This document shows positions 36,561-50,600 of a stretch of DNA of 64,000 bases, piece after piece. This DNA is from Ifrita kowaldi (lineage: Eukaryota > Chordata > Aves > Passeriformes > Cinclosomatidae). The position numbers and the translations under genes are program-made. The stretch spans positions 124,001 through 188,000 of the forward strand of contig VZRS01000474.1 in NCBI GenBank assembly GCA_013398055.1. The letters are read 5' to 3'. The notes under the pieces were generated by a model that was not told the origin of the DNA, did not search any database, and saw only the letters and a program-made list of their open reading frames with translations. Position 1 is the first letter of the stretch; every line of letters begins with the position of its first letter.

Positions 36561-37281
36561 GTGAGGAAACTGTTTTGTTTCATCTCTAAAATAGTCCACA
36601 TCAGCATATTTCTCTCTGCCTCATGACCTTCTGGTGGAGACTTCTGCAGGTGATGTCTCTAAGGAGAAATTTCTGTTTCAGAAAGGTCAAGGTGGTGCCT
36701 CCATCGCTCATAGGTCATTAACCCCGTTGGTGCCAGGTTTCTCATGTGACTGCAGGCAAACACAATCCATCTCTGGCCTCTCATTGTTTTTGCCTCCTCT
36801 TCAGCCCCCGGCCACCAGCTCACCAGATGGCTTGGGCAGTGTGTACGGTGAAAGCAGAGTGGATCTGCCACCATCTCCCATCTCTGCAGCAGGAGAGGCT
36901 GCTCCCAGGGCTGGCACTTGGCGCCAATATCCAACAAGTCCAGGATCGCCTCCTGACCCCACGCTTTAGGCCACAGAGTTGCTCTCACCATACAGCAGAA
37001 ATGCAGTTGTCTTTCTAGGGTTTGTGCAGCTCTCCTGTCACCTAGGTGTCAACATAGATAAATTTTTACTTTTCATTGTCCTTCATGGACATGGCAAGTC
37101 ATAGTTTGGTTGTTAAAGATATCAGGTGCAGGGAAAATGGACGGTGTGAAAGGAATTGGATAAAAAAAAATTAAAAAGCGAACTTGTAAAGAGCTTAATA
37201 TAAATATTATAATGAAGGAATAAAAGGTAAGAATGCCACAGGAGAATCTCAGTAGCATAATTCCTACATATAATATTCCAT

Positions 37282-37313
37282 GATAGCAAGATAGCAAAAT
37301 AGCAAAATAAAAT
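37282..37313 (+). repeat. Short tandem repeat, ATAGCAAAA-type unit
   Basis: Three to four copies of a unit of about 9 bases (gatagcaag, atagcaaaa, tagcaaaat) run into A-rich sequence. Confidence 0.75.
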
Positions 37314-39285
37314 AACGCCATACAGGAAAGATATGGGAGACTCCACAGGGAGTAGGAATAGAGACTGTGGAAGTATTTAGACGACTTTTCAGAGGAAATT
37401 GCAAGAGAAACTGTTGAGAGAGTAAACTCATTTTGTGAAATTATAATCCAATACACCATCTGGGAATGTGCACAGTTCCAGCTGAGCAAGACGTCTTAGT
37501 GGTTTGGTGTGATAAATGCTAACTCATTGTAAAATCCCATTTTCCTGATGCTGTTAATTTATTTGTTCTGTTGAGGGGGAAAAATAGACATAAATATACA
37601 TAGCTTTATGTCTGAAAAAGAGAGTAGTAAGAATAGAGAATAAATAGAAATATTTTCAGTACCTTGAATTGCTGAAAATTCACCATTTGTCAGGAAAACT
37701 AATTAGTGTCTTAACTACATTGCACTGCATGAACTACATTGATTTAAATGTTGGACACAGAATGCATATTTTCATTTATGTATTTTAAAAGAAGTTGATG
37801 TAATTTGCTATGATACAGGATGTCTATAAAATGCCCTTTGCAAAATTGTAATTTCCAATGTATTTCTAGTCCATCGTGTATCAGAGGGCCTGCATCAAGT
37901 CTTTAAAAACAAATAGGTTAGGTTTAAATTAGCAGTGAGTGAGAAATAAGAGGTTTGCAGATCCTGGCTTTTGGATGCACTTCAACCCCAAGTAAGTTAC
38001 CATTGCCAAGGCAATTCCTTTTTCTCATGGGTTAGCAAAATGGGAAAAGCTCTGACTTTTTGGATAATTGAAGCTTTAGCAATCTAATTTGACTATGTTA
38101 GTATGCACTAATAGTTATGCAGCATGCAATTTATTTTTCATTAGTACACTGTGCACATAATTTCAAATTGTATTGTTTATAATAAAAGAAAATACTTAGT
38201 GATGGTTACAGGTGCTTTGCATTTGGAGCCTCTAAAGGGTGTTGTTAGATATTTATGTCTTTTTAAACTTGGTTTGTTGCATCAGCAAATAATTTTGGGG
38301 AAGAACAGTTGCTGGTTTGTCCCCTCATGCATTCCTGAAGCTGTCTCAGAACTTAGCTTGAGGCTTGGTCTGTCCCTTGCCAAGAGGTTGTGGGGTCTGG
38401 GTGTTCTCTCAGTCAGCCGCTGCTGCCCCAGGGCTGTGAGCACCCGTGCAGCACATGGGGGGACTTTGTAATCATCTTCTCCCTAAGAAAACATCCTGGT
38501 TGTACACAAATTCCTTCTAGTGGATGCTTTTATTCATCAATGATATTTTAAGCAAAAGTCTAAACAGAATGGATCCCCTCTCAGTTCTGCCTGCTTTCCT
38601 TGTTCCCATGCCCACTGGGCTCTGTCTCTTACCCATTCCTTCTGTGTTTGTCCCACCCTGCCAAGTGCTCCCTAGGGCTCTGAGCTCTGGTGTCCTTCCT
38701 GCCTGAGAAGTGCTAGAGGGTTTCCTGATCCTTGGCTTCCGAGGTCACAAAGGTGCAGGCAGTCCCTCTTGCCCCCAGTGCTCTTTGGGGGAGGAGGGGA
38801 GGGGTGTGGGGAGTGCTAACTGTGGCCTGCAGGAGATCATGGGAAATACAGACCAAAATGCAAAATGGGAAGCTGACTGGCTTAAGGTTGTTAAGTGAGG
38901 CAAGCTAGGATTGTAATTGAAAGGTTTTTAATTACCAGCTCTGAAGCAAGCACACTAAGTTGAGTCTGTGAGGGAATACCTTTATCTCCTGGGCCAAATT
39001 CTGAGTTAGTACCAAGTCACAGTGAATTTCAAGGGTTGCACTGAATGTTGCTGTGGTAGTATCAGTATAGATGAGAATATGGAGAAGAGGACTAAGGAAA
39101 AAACCCCAACCTTGAAATTTTGGAAGAATCATATGGACAGTTAGGCTTGAATATCCGAAATATGGCATTCCTCTTTTGTTTGATCTTGATTTTCCTTCTA
39201 GTGCAACAGGTCCTACTTATCTTCGAAGTTGGTTTTGGGAGGAAAGATGTGGCTTATTTTGATTTTTTTTTTAAGAGCAAAAAAT

Positions 39286-39346
39286 TAGTAAGTAAAAAAC
39301 AGTAAAAAGTAAATTAAATTAATAAGTAAAAAGTAAAATAAAATTA
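39286..39346 (+). repeat. A-rich AGTAAAA simple repeat
   Basis: AGTAA, AGTAAAAA and AATTAA units recur over about 60 bases. It is low-complexity sequence. Confidence 0.8.
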
Positions 39347-42300
39347 TATCTATTCTTCTCCTTTTTCTTTACTTCACTCTTTGGTAGTTTTGTAATGGTC
39401 AAATGAGATTTGTTATAAATTTCGCTCATCATTGTTTTTGTTATATTTCCTCCTTGACTGCTTAAGATCTTTGTGAACAAAGACTACAAGGTGCTAGATA
39501 ATGCACAAATTAAAAAACCCAATAACAAAATAATCCCCACCCCTTATTCCTTGCAGTCAAGCAGTCCAACCCTGTGTCTCACTTGCATCAAACAAGTTCT
39601 TAGGATATTAATATTGTTAATAATTTTTGAATTGCCTGCTTATATGTGGAGATGTATAAACACCAGGAGAGCTGAAGGTGACGAATAATAAATAATGTAC
39701 CATCAGAAAATATGTAATTACAGTACAAAATTGAGATAGCAAGCCTTGTGTGCAGGGAGGAGCGGATCAGTAGCAGCAGCTATAATTCATGATAGGTCAA
39801 GCCATATGTGAAGGAAAAGCTTTCATTTGTAAACACTGTCAAGCTCAGGGGGAAGCAATTACTGATGAGAAACAAGTTTCTTTCGTGTCAATCTCATCAT
39901 GAGGAGCTTTTTTTGTTTGTTTTTAAATAAGGGCTGCTGCGGCTTTTTTTCCCCAGAAACCAACATCAGGAATATGCAATATAGTGTAGATTGAATAGGA
40001 AATTCACCTGTCAGATTCATGAACAAATTAGTACTCATTAAACAGACTTAGGTCTCTGAATGTGTTTCATGGAAAGGGAAGGCTGGATTTGGTTTCTGAG
40101 TGCAGCTCTGAGTCAGTACAGCTGCTAGGTGCTATTAAGTATTACCAGAACAGTAAAAGCCTTTAGGAGCTGTGTTGCCACCAAGGCACCCTCTGAGGTG
40201 CAACTTTGTCCCATTCTCATTTGCTGTGCACGTGTAGCAGTTTGCCCTTGGCCTGTCCCAGTCTCGCACTTTGGTCTCTCTGACCATCCCAGCTGCAGTG
40301 GGTGATTCTGGGTATAATAAAACCCAGCATCTGTCTGTCCTTACGCCTGCTCACAGAGTGAAACCTCGGTGCCTGGTCATTCGTTCCTTGTGCCCCCAAG
40401 GGACTTGTTCCATGTCACAGTCCTGGCTCACGGAAGGACACAGAGTCTGGTAGGGCTGGCTGCAGAGACAAGTAAATATTTGCTAACTTTTTTGGGGAAA
40501 AAATACTTATAGAGTTCTGTTTTGTTTGGTGTGAAAGTGTTTCTGATAGACTTTTATATGGGATCAAAGAACAAAAAGCACCTTTTCAAGATATTAGTGC
40601 TACCTTCTGTCTTAGCCATAATTAGTTTTTATCTCAGTAAAAGACTCTCCACCAGTTCTGTGCTTTTATGAACCTCATGTTTATGTATATGTCTTTGTGA
40701 AAGAACTGCATAAATAAGATAAATTTAGCTGCTGTGGGGCTGTTCTTTGCAGAGTTTTCTTTATAATTTTTAACAACATTCTAGAAGACATTAGGCCTTT
40801 CTCCTTTACAGGAAAGATCAGTTTCAATTTGAACAGCTGATAGGTGAAGGTGTGGATCCAATAAGAAAAATTAACAGGGCATTATTACTAGGAATGTGAA
40901 GAAGTAGCCAAACAGTTTAGTGTGCAATCAGCTGTTTAAAGCCACTTTGTTACCTTGTGACCTTAAGAGGCTAATGACATGCTAGTTAAAAAAATAATAA
41001 AATAAAAAAGAAGCGCCAAGGTAAATCACGAACAGTATTTCAGAGGAATTGAATAGGAAATGTTGTAATGATTGAAAGTTATGGGCATGTGGCCCTTAAT
41101 TTATGTGAATTTAAAGGCCATATGGAGAAGAGCCAACACAGAGAAGTCATGCTTCAGAAATCAGTGTAATTCCCTGATGGTCTCTGTGAGTGTATGCAAG
41201 GGAAGTCTCTCATTAAAGGCTCTCAAAGATATTAAATTCCCATGAAGTAAGAGAATGATCCATTGATGGAAAGATAAAACAAAAGGTGTATTAGTTAGCT
41301 CGGCTGGAGGAGAGAGGGCATCAGTGAAGTCCAGTACGGGTGCAAGCAGCACAGCATACTCATACATGATACGGGAAAGAGCTTACATATTGTGGTGATT
41401 AATGTTGGATCCAATTCAGTGTAGAGAAATCCTAAATGATGCACAAGAGAGGGGAACACATAAAAACCTCAAAAGTAGAAATAGAAATTATTGCAAAAGG
41501 AATTGGAAAACAAAGAAGGGAGTATCAGCACCAGTTTATAGGTCAGTGGTGCTCTCACACTGGACCCTTCTTCCCTCTCCATTCATAAAGGTGTGGTAGA
41601 TCTGAATTAGGTATCTAGAAGAAGGATTGAGATTATGGAGCAGTTTGCATTCTAGAGAATCCCCACGTTATGACTCTCCAGGCTGGGTAAATGAAATATG
41701 AAGAAATATATTTTTAAGCTGAGTTTTGTCAGCATTTACCACAGATACCTTTTCTAGATTGAAAATACAATAATTTAACATGCTTCTTTAAACGAACAAA
41801 CAAGCCCCCATCTCTAAAGAGTTTAGATATGATTTTAAAGTAAATTTTCAAGAGACTTGTGCAGTTATTAAGCAATCTTGCATCAGACTTCTGAATCTTT
41901 AGCTGCTATTCTCACAGGATATGCTGCAGTTCTTCTGCTGAGGGAACTGCACAAATATAGTGCATATTTTAAGAGTATGAAAACTGATACAAGCACAGAC
42001 AGTGCTAAATTGTGGCCACTGCTTGTGTGGTTTGAACCTCCAGTAGTGTCTGGAAGTATCAAAAGTCCACCTTGCATCCTACCATTTTTGTAAGATGCCC
42101 TATTTTGTGTGAATTCCTGGCCTTGGATAAAGTGCTGTTTACATTAGAGTTTACCCTTTAATCAGGGACAGGCACAGCAGAAAAATTAAGGAGCTGTTTT
42201 TGCTAGAGTTGCTTTCGATGTTGGATTGCATGGAGCACAGGGCACTGATATGAAGGAGAAGGGGAAGTGTGGAGAGTTCTTCTAAGCAAAGCACTTTCAA

Positions 42301-45300
42301 CTTCCTCACCTTTATTAAGGACAAAACAAATGAAAGTTTGCTCATTTTGTTGTTTCCTGGCTTTGCCTGGACTCTTATAGGAGATTGCTGTTTGAGTAGA
42401 AGTGTATTCTTCTCTTTGTTGCTGTTTCGTGTTTGGTTTTGTTCCATCAGGATGTTTGTTTAACAGCCTGCTCCACTGGCTGCTGTCCAGGTAAATGCTT
42501 GTATCTAGCAAATAGCAAAGCTATTTTCCCTTTAAGAATTAATATATGGAAGGTTGTGAGGAGACAGATGGAGGAATTTAAATAATTGCATACCATTTAA
42601 ATACACGTGGACAATGGGTGTGATGTGGAAGATGGAGAGCAAAGGGCAGCTGCATCCAAGGGAGGACATTTTGACAGCTGGCTGTAGACCAGGACATTCA
42701 CAGGCTCAGATGCAGACCTGGTGAAAGTATATCTAGACGCAGTGGGAAGAGGTATATAGGCACATCTGGGTTCTACCAGCCTCTTTGATCCTTCCTGCTA
42801 CCAAAAATAGCTATTTTGGGATGAGGAGAGTATGAGACCTTTAATGTTCACCAGTAAGTCCCAGCTTTTTTTGCTTCAGTGTCTGCAGTAAAAGCGTTTT
42901 AAGTCAAAATTCTGCTCCTATTTCAGCATGGTTGGAAATGAAACTTGCTAAAACTTGATGAATAGGCTCTACCAGCTTTCTTTGCTCCGTGTTTGATTGA
43001 TTTGTTTCCTTGCTTGCATAACCTGTTTAATATCTCAGATACTAATTTCTTTTCTGAAAGTTGACATGCACTCTGCAGCACATCTTCTGGTATTCAGCTA
43101 TTACACATATGATAAATGAACAGTGTAATGTCAGGTATACTGAAAATCAATGCTGTTAATATGCAAACAAATAGCAGACCTGTAACCTCTCTAAAGGGAA
43201 AGCATCTCAGTAAATACAGGAATCAAAACCTTCATGATTTGGTGTTACCTTGTGAAATTTGCATTCAGAATGATAATTCAGGCTAATGGCTTCATGCTCC
43301 CATGGGGCAGCTGAAATAGATTCTGAAATGGCAGAAGAAAAGGGTATAGTAAATAAATGCAATGAGCTGTCAAAGAATATTTCTACATCAAACAAGTCTC
43401 TGAACCTTTTTGTGCTTCATAATCTAACCTTTTCTAGCTGCTCTGTTTTTTGCCTGAATCAGATCATGAAATGAAACACATTAGCTACAAAATAAAAATA
43501 ATAATAATAAAAAAACCCCATTTATATAGCCACTAAAAGTGTTGGAATATTGTAGAGAAAATTCTATTAATTTACAGTAGATTGGTGAGGGTAAAACACC
43601 CTTTGATTGCAGTTGCTAGGCAACCCTTTTCTGAGCAGATGTAGGTACCATTCCTGTTTGTTTAACACCAGCCGTACTGGAGTCTGGCCGCAAAATATGT
43701 TACAGCAGCAGCAGGGAATAGCAAAGGAGAACAATTTTAGCATTGTGGTGCTGAAGCATCTTTCTCTTGCGTCCTTCATGCATGAATAATACAAATGAGA
43801 TTGCATGGAGAAAGCTTGACAGATTGGATAAAATGAGCTTGTATTACTATGTTTTTACCTGTTGATCACAAAATGCTTTTTTTTTTTTTAAGAAGAAAGT
43901 CATTATTCTCATTCTGCATGTGTGGAAATGGGACACAGAAATGTTAGACTTCCCTATGGAAAGCTGCTGTAACTGCACATTAGGCAGCAACAGGGCTGAA
44001 TGCAGACCCCAGGTCCTCTCAGTCCCATACTCAGTGGTCTGTGTAGAATTCACACAACATATTTGCCCTCAGAGTAATACACTCCAGCCAGCTATGTAGG
44101 AAGATTTTGTGGTATTTCTTTTACAGGAAGCATCATTCATATTCAAGGGATTGTAGCAGTGCTTAGAAAGACAATAACCAGAGTGTTTCAAGAAATGTGA
44201 TCTATGCTTCTGTATAAACACTGGTGTAACATATGTTTTTGTCATTTATACTTAACTCCCAGGATGGGCTTACTTATGTTATTTACTTTTACAATTCAAA
44301 ATTAAGTATATTTTATTCCAGACAAAGAGTGAGAGAGCAGTCTGTTTGGATGTCAATTGAAAATTCATGTTCAGGGTGTTAAAGTGTGGTGATTTCCTTC
44401 CAGAAGACCTCAGACATAGAAGGCCAAATGTATGCAAAAACACTTGTTTCAGAAGATCTTTGCCATTGGGAGTGGTGAAAATAACACTCTTTCGCTACTC
44501 TGTTGTGCAACATATGTTGTGATGGCTTTTGGCATGGGCATGTGAACGAGAAAAAGACATAAAAGATGAGAAGGGTTCATCATCCCATCCGATTTTTAAA
44601 CTACAAATAATTGAGCTGTAATGTAGAGAATATGACGTTAAATAACTGCAGTTGGTATTGAGTAAAGGTAATATCTGTGATAGTGTTCAGTTTGTCTTTT
44701 TTTAGTTTCACAGGTTGTGAGGAGGCTTTTCGTTTTCAACCCCTGGATATAGGAGGGAGGATCTGCCTTTTCTTTTGGGAAAGAGAGTTTGAAGACAAGA
44801 GGATTCCCTTAGCTTAAAAGAAATAAAGATCTCTTCAGAAGAAACTAATCTGGGTCTGCTGGTTTGGGCTTACAGTCTGTACCACATGGTGTATGCAGCT
44901 GTGGCTGCTTCTAGAAAAGCTGGGGTGTCCCAGGAGTGACATAGGCAGGGCAACTTTAGTTATTCTGAACAGTGCCTGTTTCCACAGCCTGGGAGGGAAC
45001 AGGAGGACTGAGTGCTGGGGGAGAGCTAGAGGCAGAAGAGCTCCCTAAAGAGTTTTAGCCACAGGTATTCCGGTATTGTTTTCTTAATTAATCAGTGCAT
45101 GGCAAACTTTCTTCCCGAGTTTGCTGTCATTTGAGTAATTATATGTAATATAGCTGAGGGTCCCCGAGGTGATAAAAGGTTTCAGTACCATGCAGACGAG
45201 CTACATGGTGAGAGCTCTGGGGCTGTGGACATCTCCATAAACAGGTCTGGGCTGCTGCATCGTGAAAGAAGGGGTGACTTCTCAGGACTGAAGTCCAATA

Positions 45301-47489
45301 GGCAGAGAAAACACACATGCCCAGAATTACTATTTGAGTTTCATAATGTTTATCATAATGCTAGCAGTTTTGTTTGCTTATTTTTTAAAAAAGGTAAACT
45401 CTGAAAAAAATGGCTTTGCCTGGGAATTCAGATATTTTGAAATATAAATTTTTTGTTGTGATAGGTATTTTTAATGCTTGTACAGGTCCAGAGGAATGGA
45501 TTTGATCTCTTAAGTAAGTTTACACAATAACACCATCTATGTGCTCAGAAGTTAAATGCATGTTCTAAGAAGGAATGAGGTTGCAGTACCGCTGCAGCTT
45601 TGACAAAAGAAACTTTTGTAATTTTATAAGGACCTGCATAAGGGTGAAAGAATGCTGATTATTAGCCTGCCCATCAAGTCGTCATTATGCTTTCGTCAGA
45701 ACTGACAGTGCAGATGTTTTACAAACATAAATACACGAATATTTATGAAACAGGACTTGCAATGTATTTCTGTTCATAACAATCTTGACCTCACTGTTTA
45801 ACCCTTCCAAGAGTTCTTCTAGTTTATGTTGTGTAGCGTAATATCTGTTGTTTGTTTTTTTCCAGTTAATTAGTCCATCAGGTGGGGTTTGAGTGTTGTA
45901 CTAATCACAAGCAATGTTAATGAAGACGACTTACATTCCTTTTGCAAGTTGTAAATTCTTTCTTTTTCCTCCCCAGAAGAAGGGTAAGAAGGAGCCTCTG
46001 AGGTTGGAGAAATTAATGTGTATTTGGAAAAAAAAAAAAAGCATTTATATTTATGAGCAATCATTTATTTAAATAGTCTTTGAATGTATTTCAGTCATGA
46101 AGCTTAAGGAAATAAGTCCATTATTTCCAAGAGGTCCTTTTAGAGCTCAGTTTCTCTCATCCCAACTCTTAAAACTGCATGAAATGAAAAGGTGTAGCGC
46201 CATCAAGAAAACCATCAGCTGTGGAGCGCACTTTGGTACAGTTTTGGTATGGTGTAAAAGAAATGTTTGTACTTCAGTTGCTTGGTATGAATGGCAGTAA
46301 CTTTCTTTTCAGATTCATGGAGTAGAGCAGTACTTGGTCTCAAAGTGTATGGTCTCCCTTCCTTTGTGCATGTACTTTACATTAATAATAATGAACATTA
46401 CACATGTGGGTTATGATTAGGCTACTTTGAAACGACTTTCAGTAATTTCTTAAATGAATTCCTATTTAGTGTTTTAAGTGTGTTGAAAGGTACAGATGAC
46501 TGCGACCATGAGAAAAGGAAAGGAATTCTGCAGAAATTGGCTGTTTTCAGTACTTTATTCCAGCTGAGAATTAGATAATGTATTAAAAAGACAAATGCTA
46601 ATATTTCCCAGTCTGTAAAAGTCATTACCATTTGACAGCTGTTGGAAGACTTGTATGAAATATGTTAGAGGTCTCAATTCAGTTTCTAGAGCATAGATGT
46701 CTTTAAAGTACTACAAATATCCTAAAAATAATGGTATTTTAGCTCTTTTCTTGTGTTTTGAGCAGATGATCTACTTGTTATGGATGTGGAGAGGGAAGCT
46801 GAATAATTTTGCTAAACCAGGCATGTCTTTTGTCCAATAAGCAGCTAACCTTATATTCTGGGATTCGAAAGAGAAGTGAAGAAGTGCTGAGGCAGCAGTT
46901 GCAATCATCCAGTTTAATACAGAGCAGAGGGAGTGTGGCTGTGGTTTAGGAATAAAAGAAGGTGATAAGTAAGTTTTGGACATCAGCTGCTCAGCTAATG
47001 TGTTGTTTTGTGTGACAGGAGTGGGTGCATATATCTCTGTCCCTGAAATTGTTCATTTTTTGTTTCACTGAATGAAAGTTGTTGAAATCATAACTTTTGT
47101 TACTGTCAGCTTATTTTCACTAGCCTTATTCATAATGCAAAATCTCCTCAGTCTGTGGTATTTTATGTTTGAAAGATCTGTGGGCATTTTCAAATTGCTT
47201 TTATTCAGTTTTCTGAAGATAAGTCTTCCATTCTGAAGATTCAGTTTTCCATTAAGATAAGTTTTTTTGTAACATCCTGTTTTTTCACTAGTGGCTGTAA
47301 TTTTCATGTGTTTTGTTTTAAAGTTCTGCTTCTCATTTTTGTTTTCCTGGCTCCTGAATTTGTGACTATAAAGCATCTCCTATATAACTTCCTTCTGACT
47401 TAACTTTAACTTTCCTTAACTTTTCACCGATTCTGATGCACGATCCTCCTTTTTGTTGGTTGTTCTCATTTGAATCAGTGTATGAAAGC

Positions 47490-47641
47490 ACACTAGGCAG
47501 ATGCTGTGGTCCATCTAGTTGTGTGTTTGAACTTGCTATTTATTTCCAGCACCAGGCAATTTGTGTGTTAGCTCTTACTGTTCAAGGGGGATTCCTTCTC
47601 CTGGAGCTGTGACTCATTTTCTTTTCACTGTGCTACAATTT
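47490..47641 (+). repeat. Possible ancient CR1-type tail
   Basis: The 'aggcagatgctgtggtccatctagttgtgtg' type order is reminiscent of the old CR1 tail seen at 3276-3360. The match is short and the following blocks are not convincing, so this is tentative. Confidence 0.25.
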
Positions 47642-50600
47642 CAGGAGATGATGAAAAACAGACAGTAATACATTAATTTCCTACACATCCTACTGAATAC
47701 TGAAAACAGAGGAGGACATGGATAAGAAATCAGAGTCCTTGAAACAGGCAAAAGGTGCATGTTGGTTACTTGGATATAACATGGACAATTGGTGTAGTAG
47801 ACATTGTTCAAAAGATGGAAGGGAAACACAGATTAAAGTGAACAAAATTTTAAGAATCTTTGTTAGGAAAAAAATACTCTTAGTTGACCTAAAGCCTGGT
47901 CAGATAATTAGAATGTAATTTTATAATTTTGAAATTAGATGGTGTACCTGACTGCAGTCAAATTTCAGCACCCAAACTGTCACATCCTGTGAGGTTACCA
48001 GAGTTGCTTGATGTACTTTGTGGTTAAAAATAGTTTTCATTTCTCTTCCATAGACCAGCATCAAACTCTGTTTCTTTCTTGTTTCTATGGCTTTGAGTCT
48101 GCAAACCAGTCAATGTCGCTGTGAGAGAATGATGCTCTCCATGCAGTGTGGTCTTGAACACACAGTTAATATTTAAAGTTGTGGAACAGTCAGCTAATCA
48201 TGACACCAGCCTTTCTTCCTCATTTTCTAGTAGTGACATTTTAGAAAGCCCCTGTACTCCTGGAATGCAAGTGGTTTTGGTCGTGGTTAAAAATGGCTGA
48301 TGCTTTTTCTGACTCTTGCCTCTCTTAGCATCAGAAACTAAATGTGATGGGGTTTTTTTTATATTTTCTGTTTTGCTTACATTTAAAAAATGTACTAAAT
48401 ATAAAACTATCTTGATTTGCCACCTGTTACCTATTGTTCGTCAGAAGGAATGACAAATATACTCATCTAATAAATGCTGAAGTAAGGATCCAGTGCAGCC
48501 AGGACCTAAATTGCTTTTGTGTACTACAGTGGATAAAAATCTAGAAAAGGAATTGAGTATTGATTTTCCTAATCTGTTTTGGTTTTGTATCAACAGGCAA
48601 TGCATACACATGCAGTACCCATACCAGAAAAGCTTCTTTTTAGGTATGAACTTTCTTACATACTTACATGTATGTGCATGAAATATGCAAAGATCTCACT
48701 TCTCTCATTCACAGATATTTTGCATTGAATCTACATTTATTTTGACATAGAAAACCCTAAAGCATTTCCTTAAAGTCATTACCACTCCTGTTACCATCAC
48801 CAGGCTATAAAATTGTACCTTAGATTTTGCTAAGTCCCTTACTTAAGTAATATTCTTTAGGTTTAAAGCCTGAATCTCAAGTTCTGCTTTTATTTATGTT
48901 TGATTTGCTTTCCTCATGCTGAGTCTGGAGTGGTATATGCATCTGCAAGTGATCTGAGTTTGCTAATGCAGAGATTTATAGGTATCTTTTTTCCCCTCAA
49001 CAACATAGAAATTAATGTAAGATGTCTGTTTACCTGCACTTAAAAGTATTTTCTAAACACTTGTGAAGAAACTAACCAGAAAGCATGTGTTCTGGTCAGC
49101 AGTTAATGTTTCTATATTCCCATAGTATATGGACTTATATGGCTATAACCCAAGCTGTAGTCGTGAGTAACCGTGCCTTTTGGGGAAATTCATTTGGAAA
49201 CCCCTTATTTTGATTTTTTTATTACAGTGGGACCTGTCAGCTCCAATCAGGTTAGATATTTTGCTGTGCTCAACTGCTGATGGTGGCAACTTAGGCTTCA
49301 AACAATTTCAAAACAGCTTCTGCTTGATCTGGAGCTTAATGAAAGCTGATGGAAAGTCTGCAAGATGAAAATGGTGTATTGAGAACAGTAGGTCAGCAGG
49401 TCTTTGCAGAGATAGGCTGGCAGCGGGGCCGTGTGGGGAGAGTTAAAGACAAAGAGAGTCCAGGGACTTCTCTGCCTGAAATCTTCTAAAGATCTCAAGC
49501 TAAGAACAAGCTTCAAGTTCGAGGAACTTTGGATTTGCCTTTAAGTTTTGCAACACAAGCTTCTCTTTAATTTTTTATAGCACTTCATTGTACTAAGCAC
49601 ATGAGATAAAGCGAGATGCTTGCAGCTGGGTACGATTAGCATATATTTATGCTGCTAATTTAACATTATGCAAATTGTATTCTCTCCTGGTTAGCTCACG
49701 GAGCAATGGATGTGAGGTGTCTCACCAGAGTGTGAGTCCTCTTTCTGTAGTTGTTTTGTACTTTTTCACTTGCAGAAATTAAATTTCTCTGGCTTGTCAC
49801 ACTTTTTACCCTGTTTCTTTTAATATTGTAATTACATGGAAAAAAAGTTTCTAAATGAGAAACACAAACCAGACTGGTGATTATTTGAAAAAAAAAAAAA
49901 ATTCTGTGAAGAGTTCAGATTTATTGCCTCCCTGCAAAGGCTCAAGGGATTTGATTTTTGGGCCAGACAGACTTGCAAGAAATTTTTTTGTTTACAGTGA
50001 GCTGAAGATGGTGGGGGGCTTATTTTGATCTCATATGTGTGTAAATCAAGAAAACTTTGAAGTTTGTCTGGGGTTAAAACCAGTGTGACTCTGAAGAGAT
50101 TCAGACCCCTGTTGTTTCTGTAAGAGATGTGTGAGGAGCATATGCGTGTGCTGCTGGACCTGTGACCTGAGTGGCCGTGGCTGGTGCCAGAACCACCTCC
50201 CACAGATCACTGCCTCTCCCTTGCCTTCTCCTTTTCAGCATGTGATTATGTACACATCCACATACCAAATGTCTAAAAGGAGCTGAAGCAGCTGCTGAAG
50301 CTCTGCTGAGATTTTCCTTCCCTTCTATTCTAGATGGACAAGCAGTGGCCTTAGTGGAGTGGCTTGCTATGAATTAATGGGACCATGAGAGCTCCCATTA
50401 CAGCCCTGCTCACAACTCGACCAGCACAATGGACAAAATCATAGGTTTCCCTGATGGATTGTGCAGCTCTGCACTCATAAAAAGTCTGGGAGTCTAAGGG
50501 ATGGCAGTGCTTTGCGGGGGTAAAAAAAGCACTTTGCAGTTGTTAGCACAAAACAAAATAACAATCCCTTCTATTTAATAGAAAAAAGCCTGGGAGAAAA

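Larger units (their letters stand above)
36561..47489. other. Long low-copy non-coding stretch
   Basis: About 11 kb without a recognised gene or transposon. It includes a GC-richer patch at 36630-37020, a short tandem repeat at 37282-37313, an A-rich AGTAAAA repeat at 39286-39346, GC-richer patches near 38330-38470 and 38560-38860, and A/T runs near 43494-43516 and 43876-43891. None has exon-like support that I can see. Confidence 0.6.

Noticed and set aside
37282..37313. CRISPR-like short repeats
   Set aside because: The repeats are contiguous, only about 9 bases long and without spacers; it is a simple tandem repeat in a vertebrate genome.
49832..50203. 123-codon minus-strand frame
   Set aside because: It passes through a 14-base A-run giving poly-Phe; no family features.
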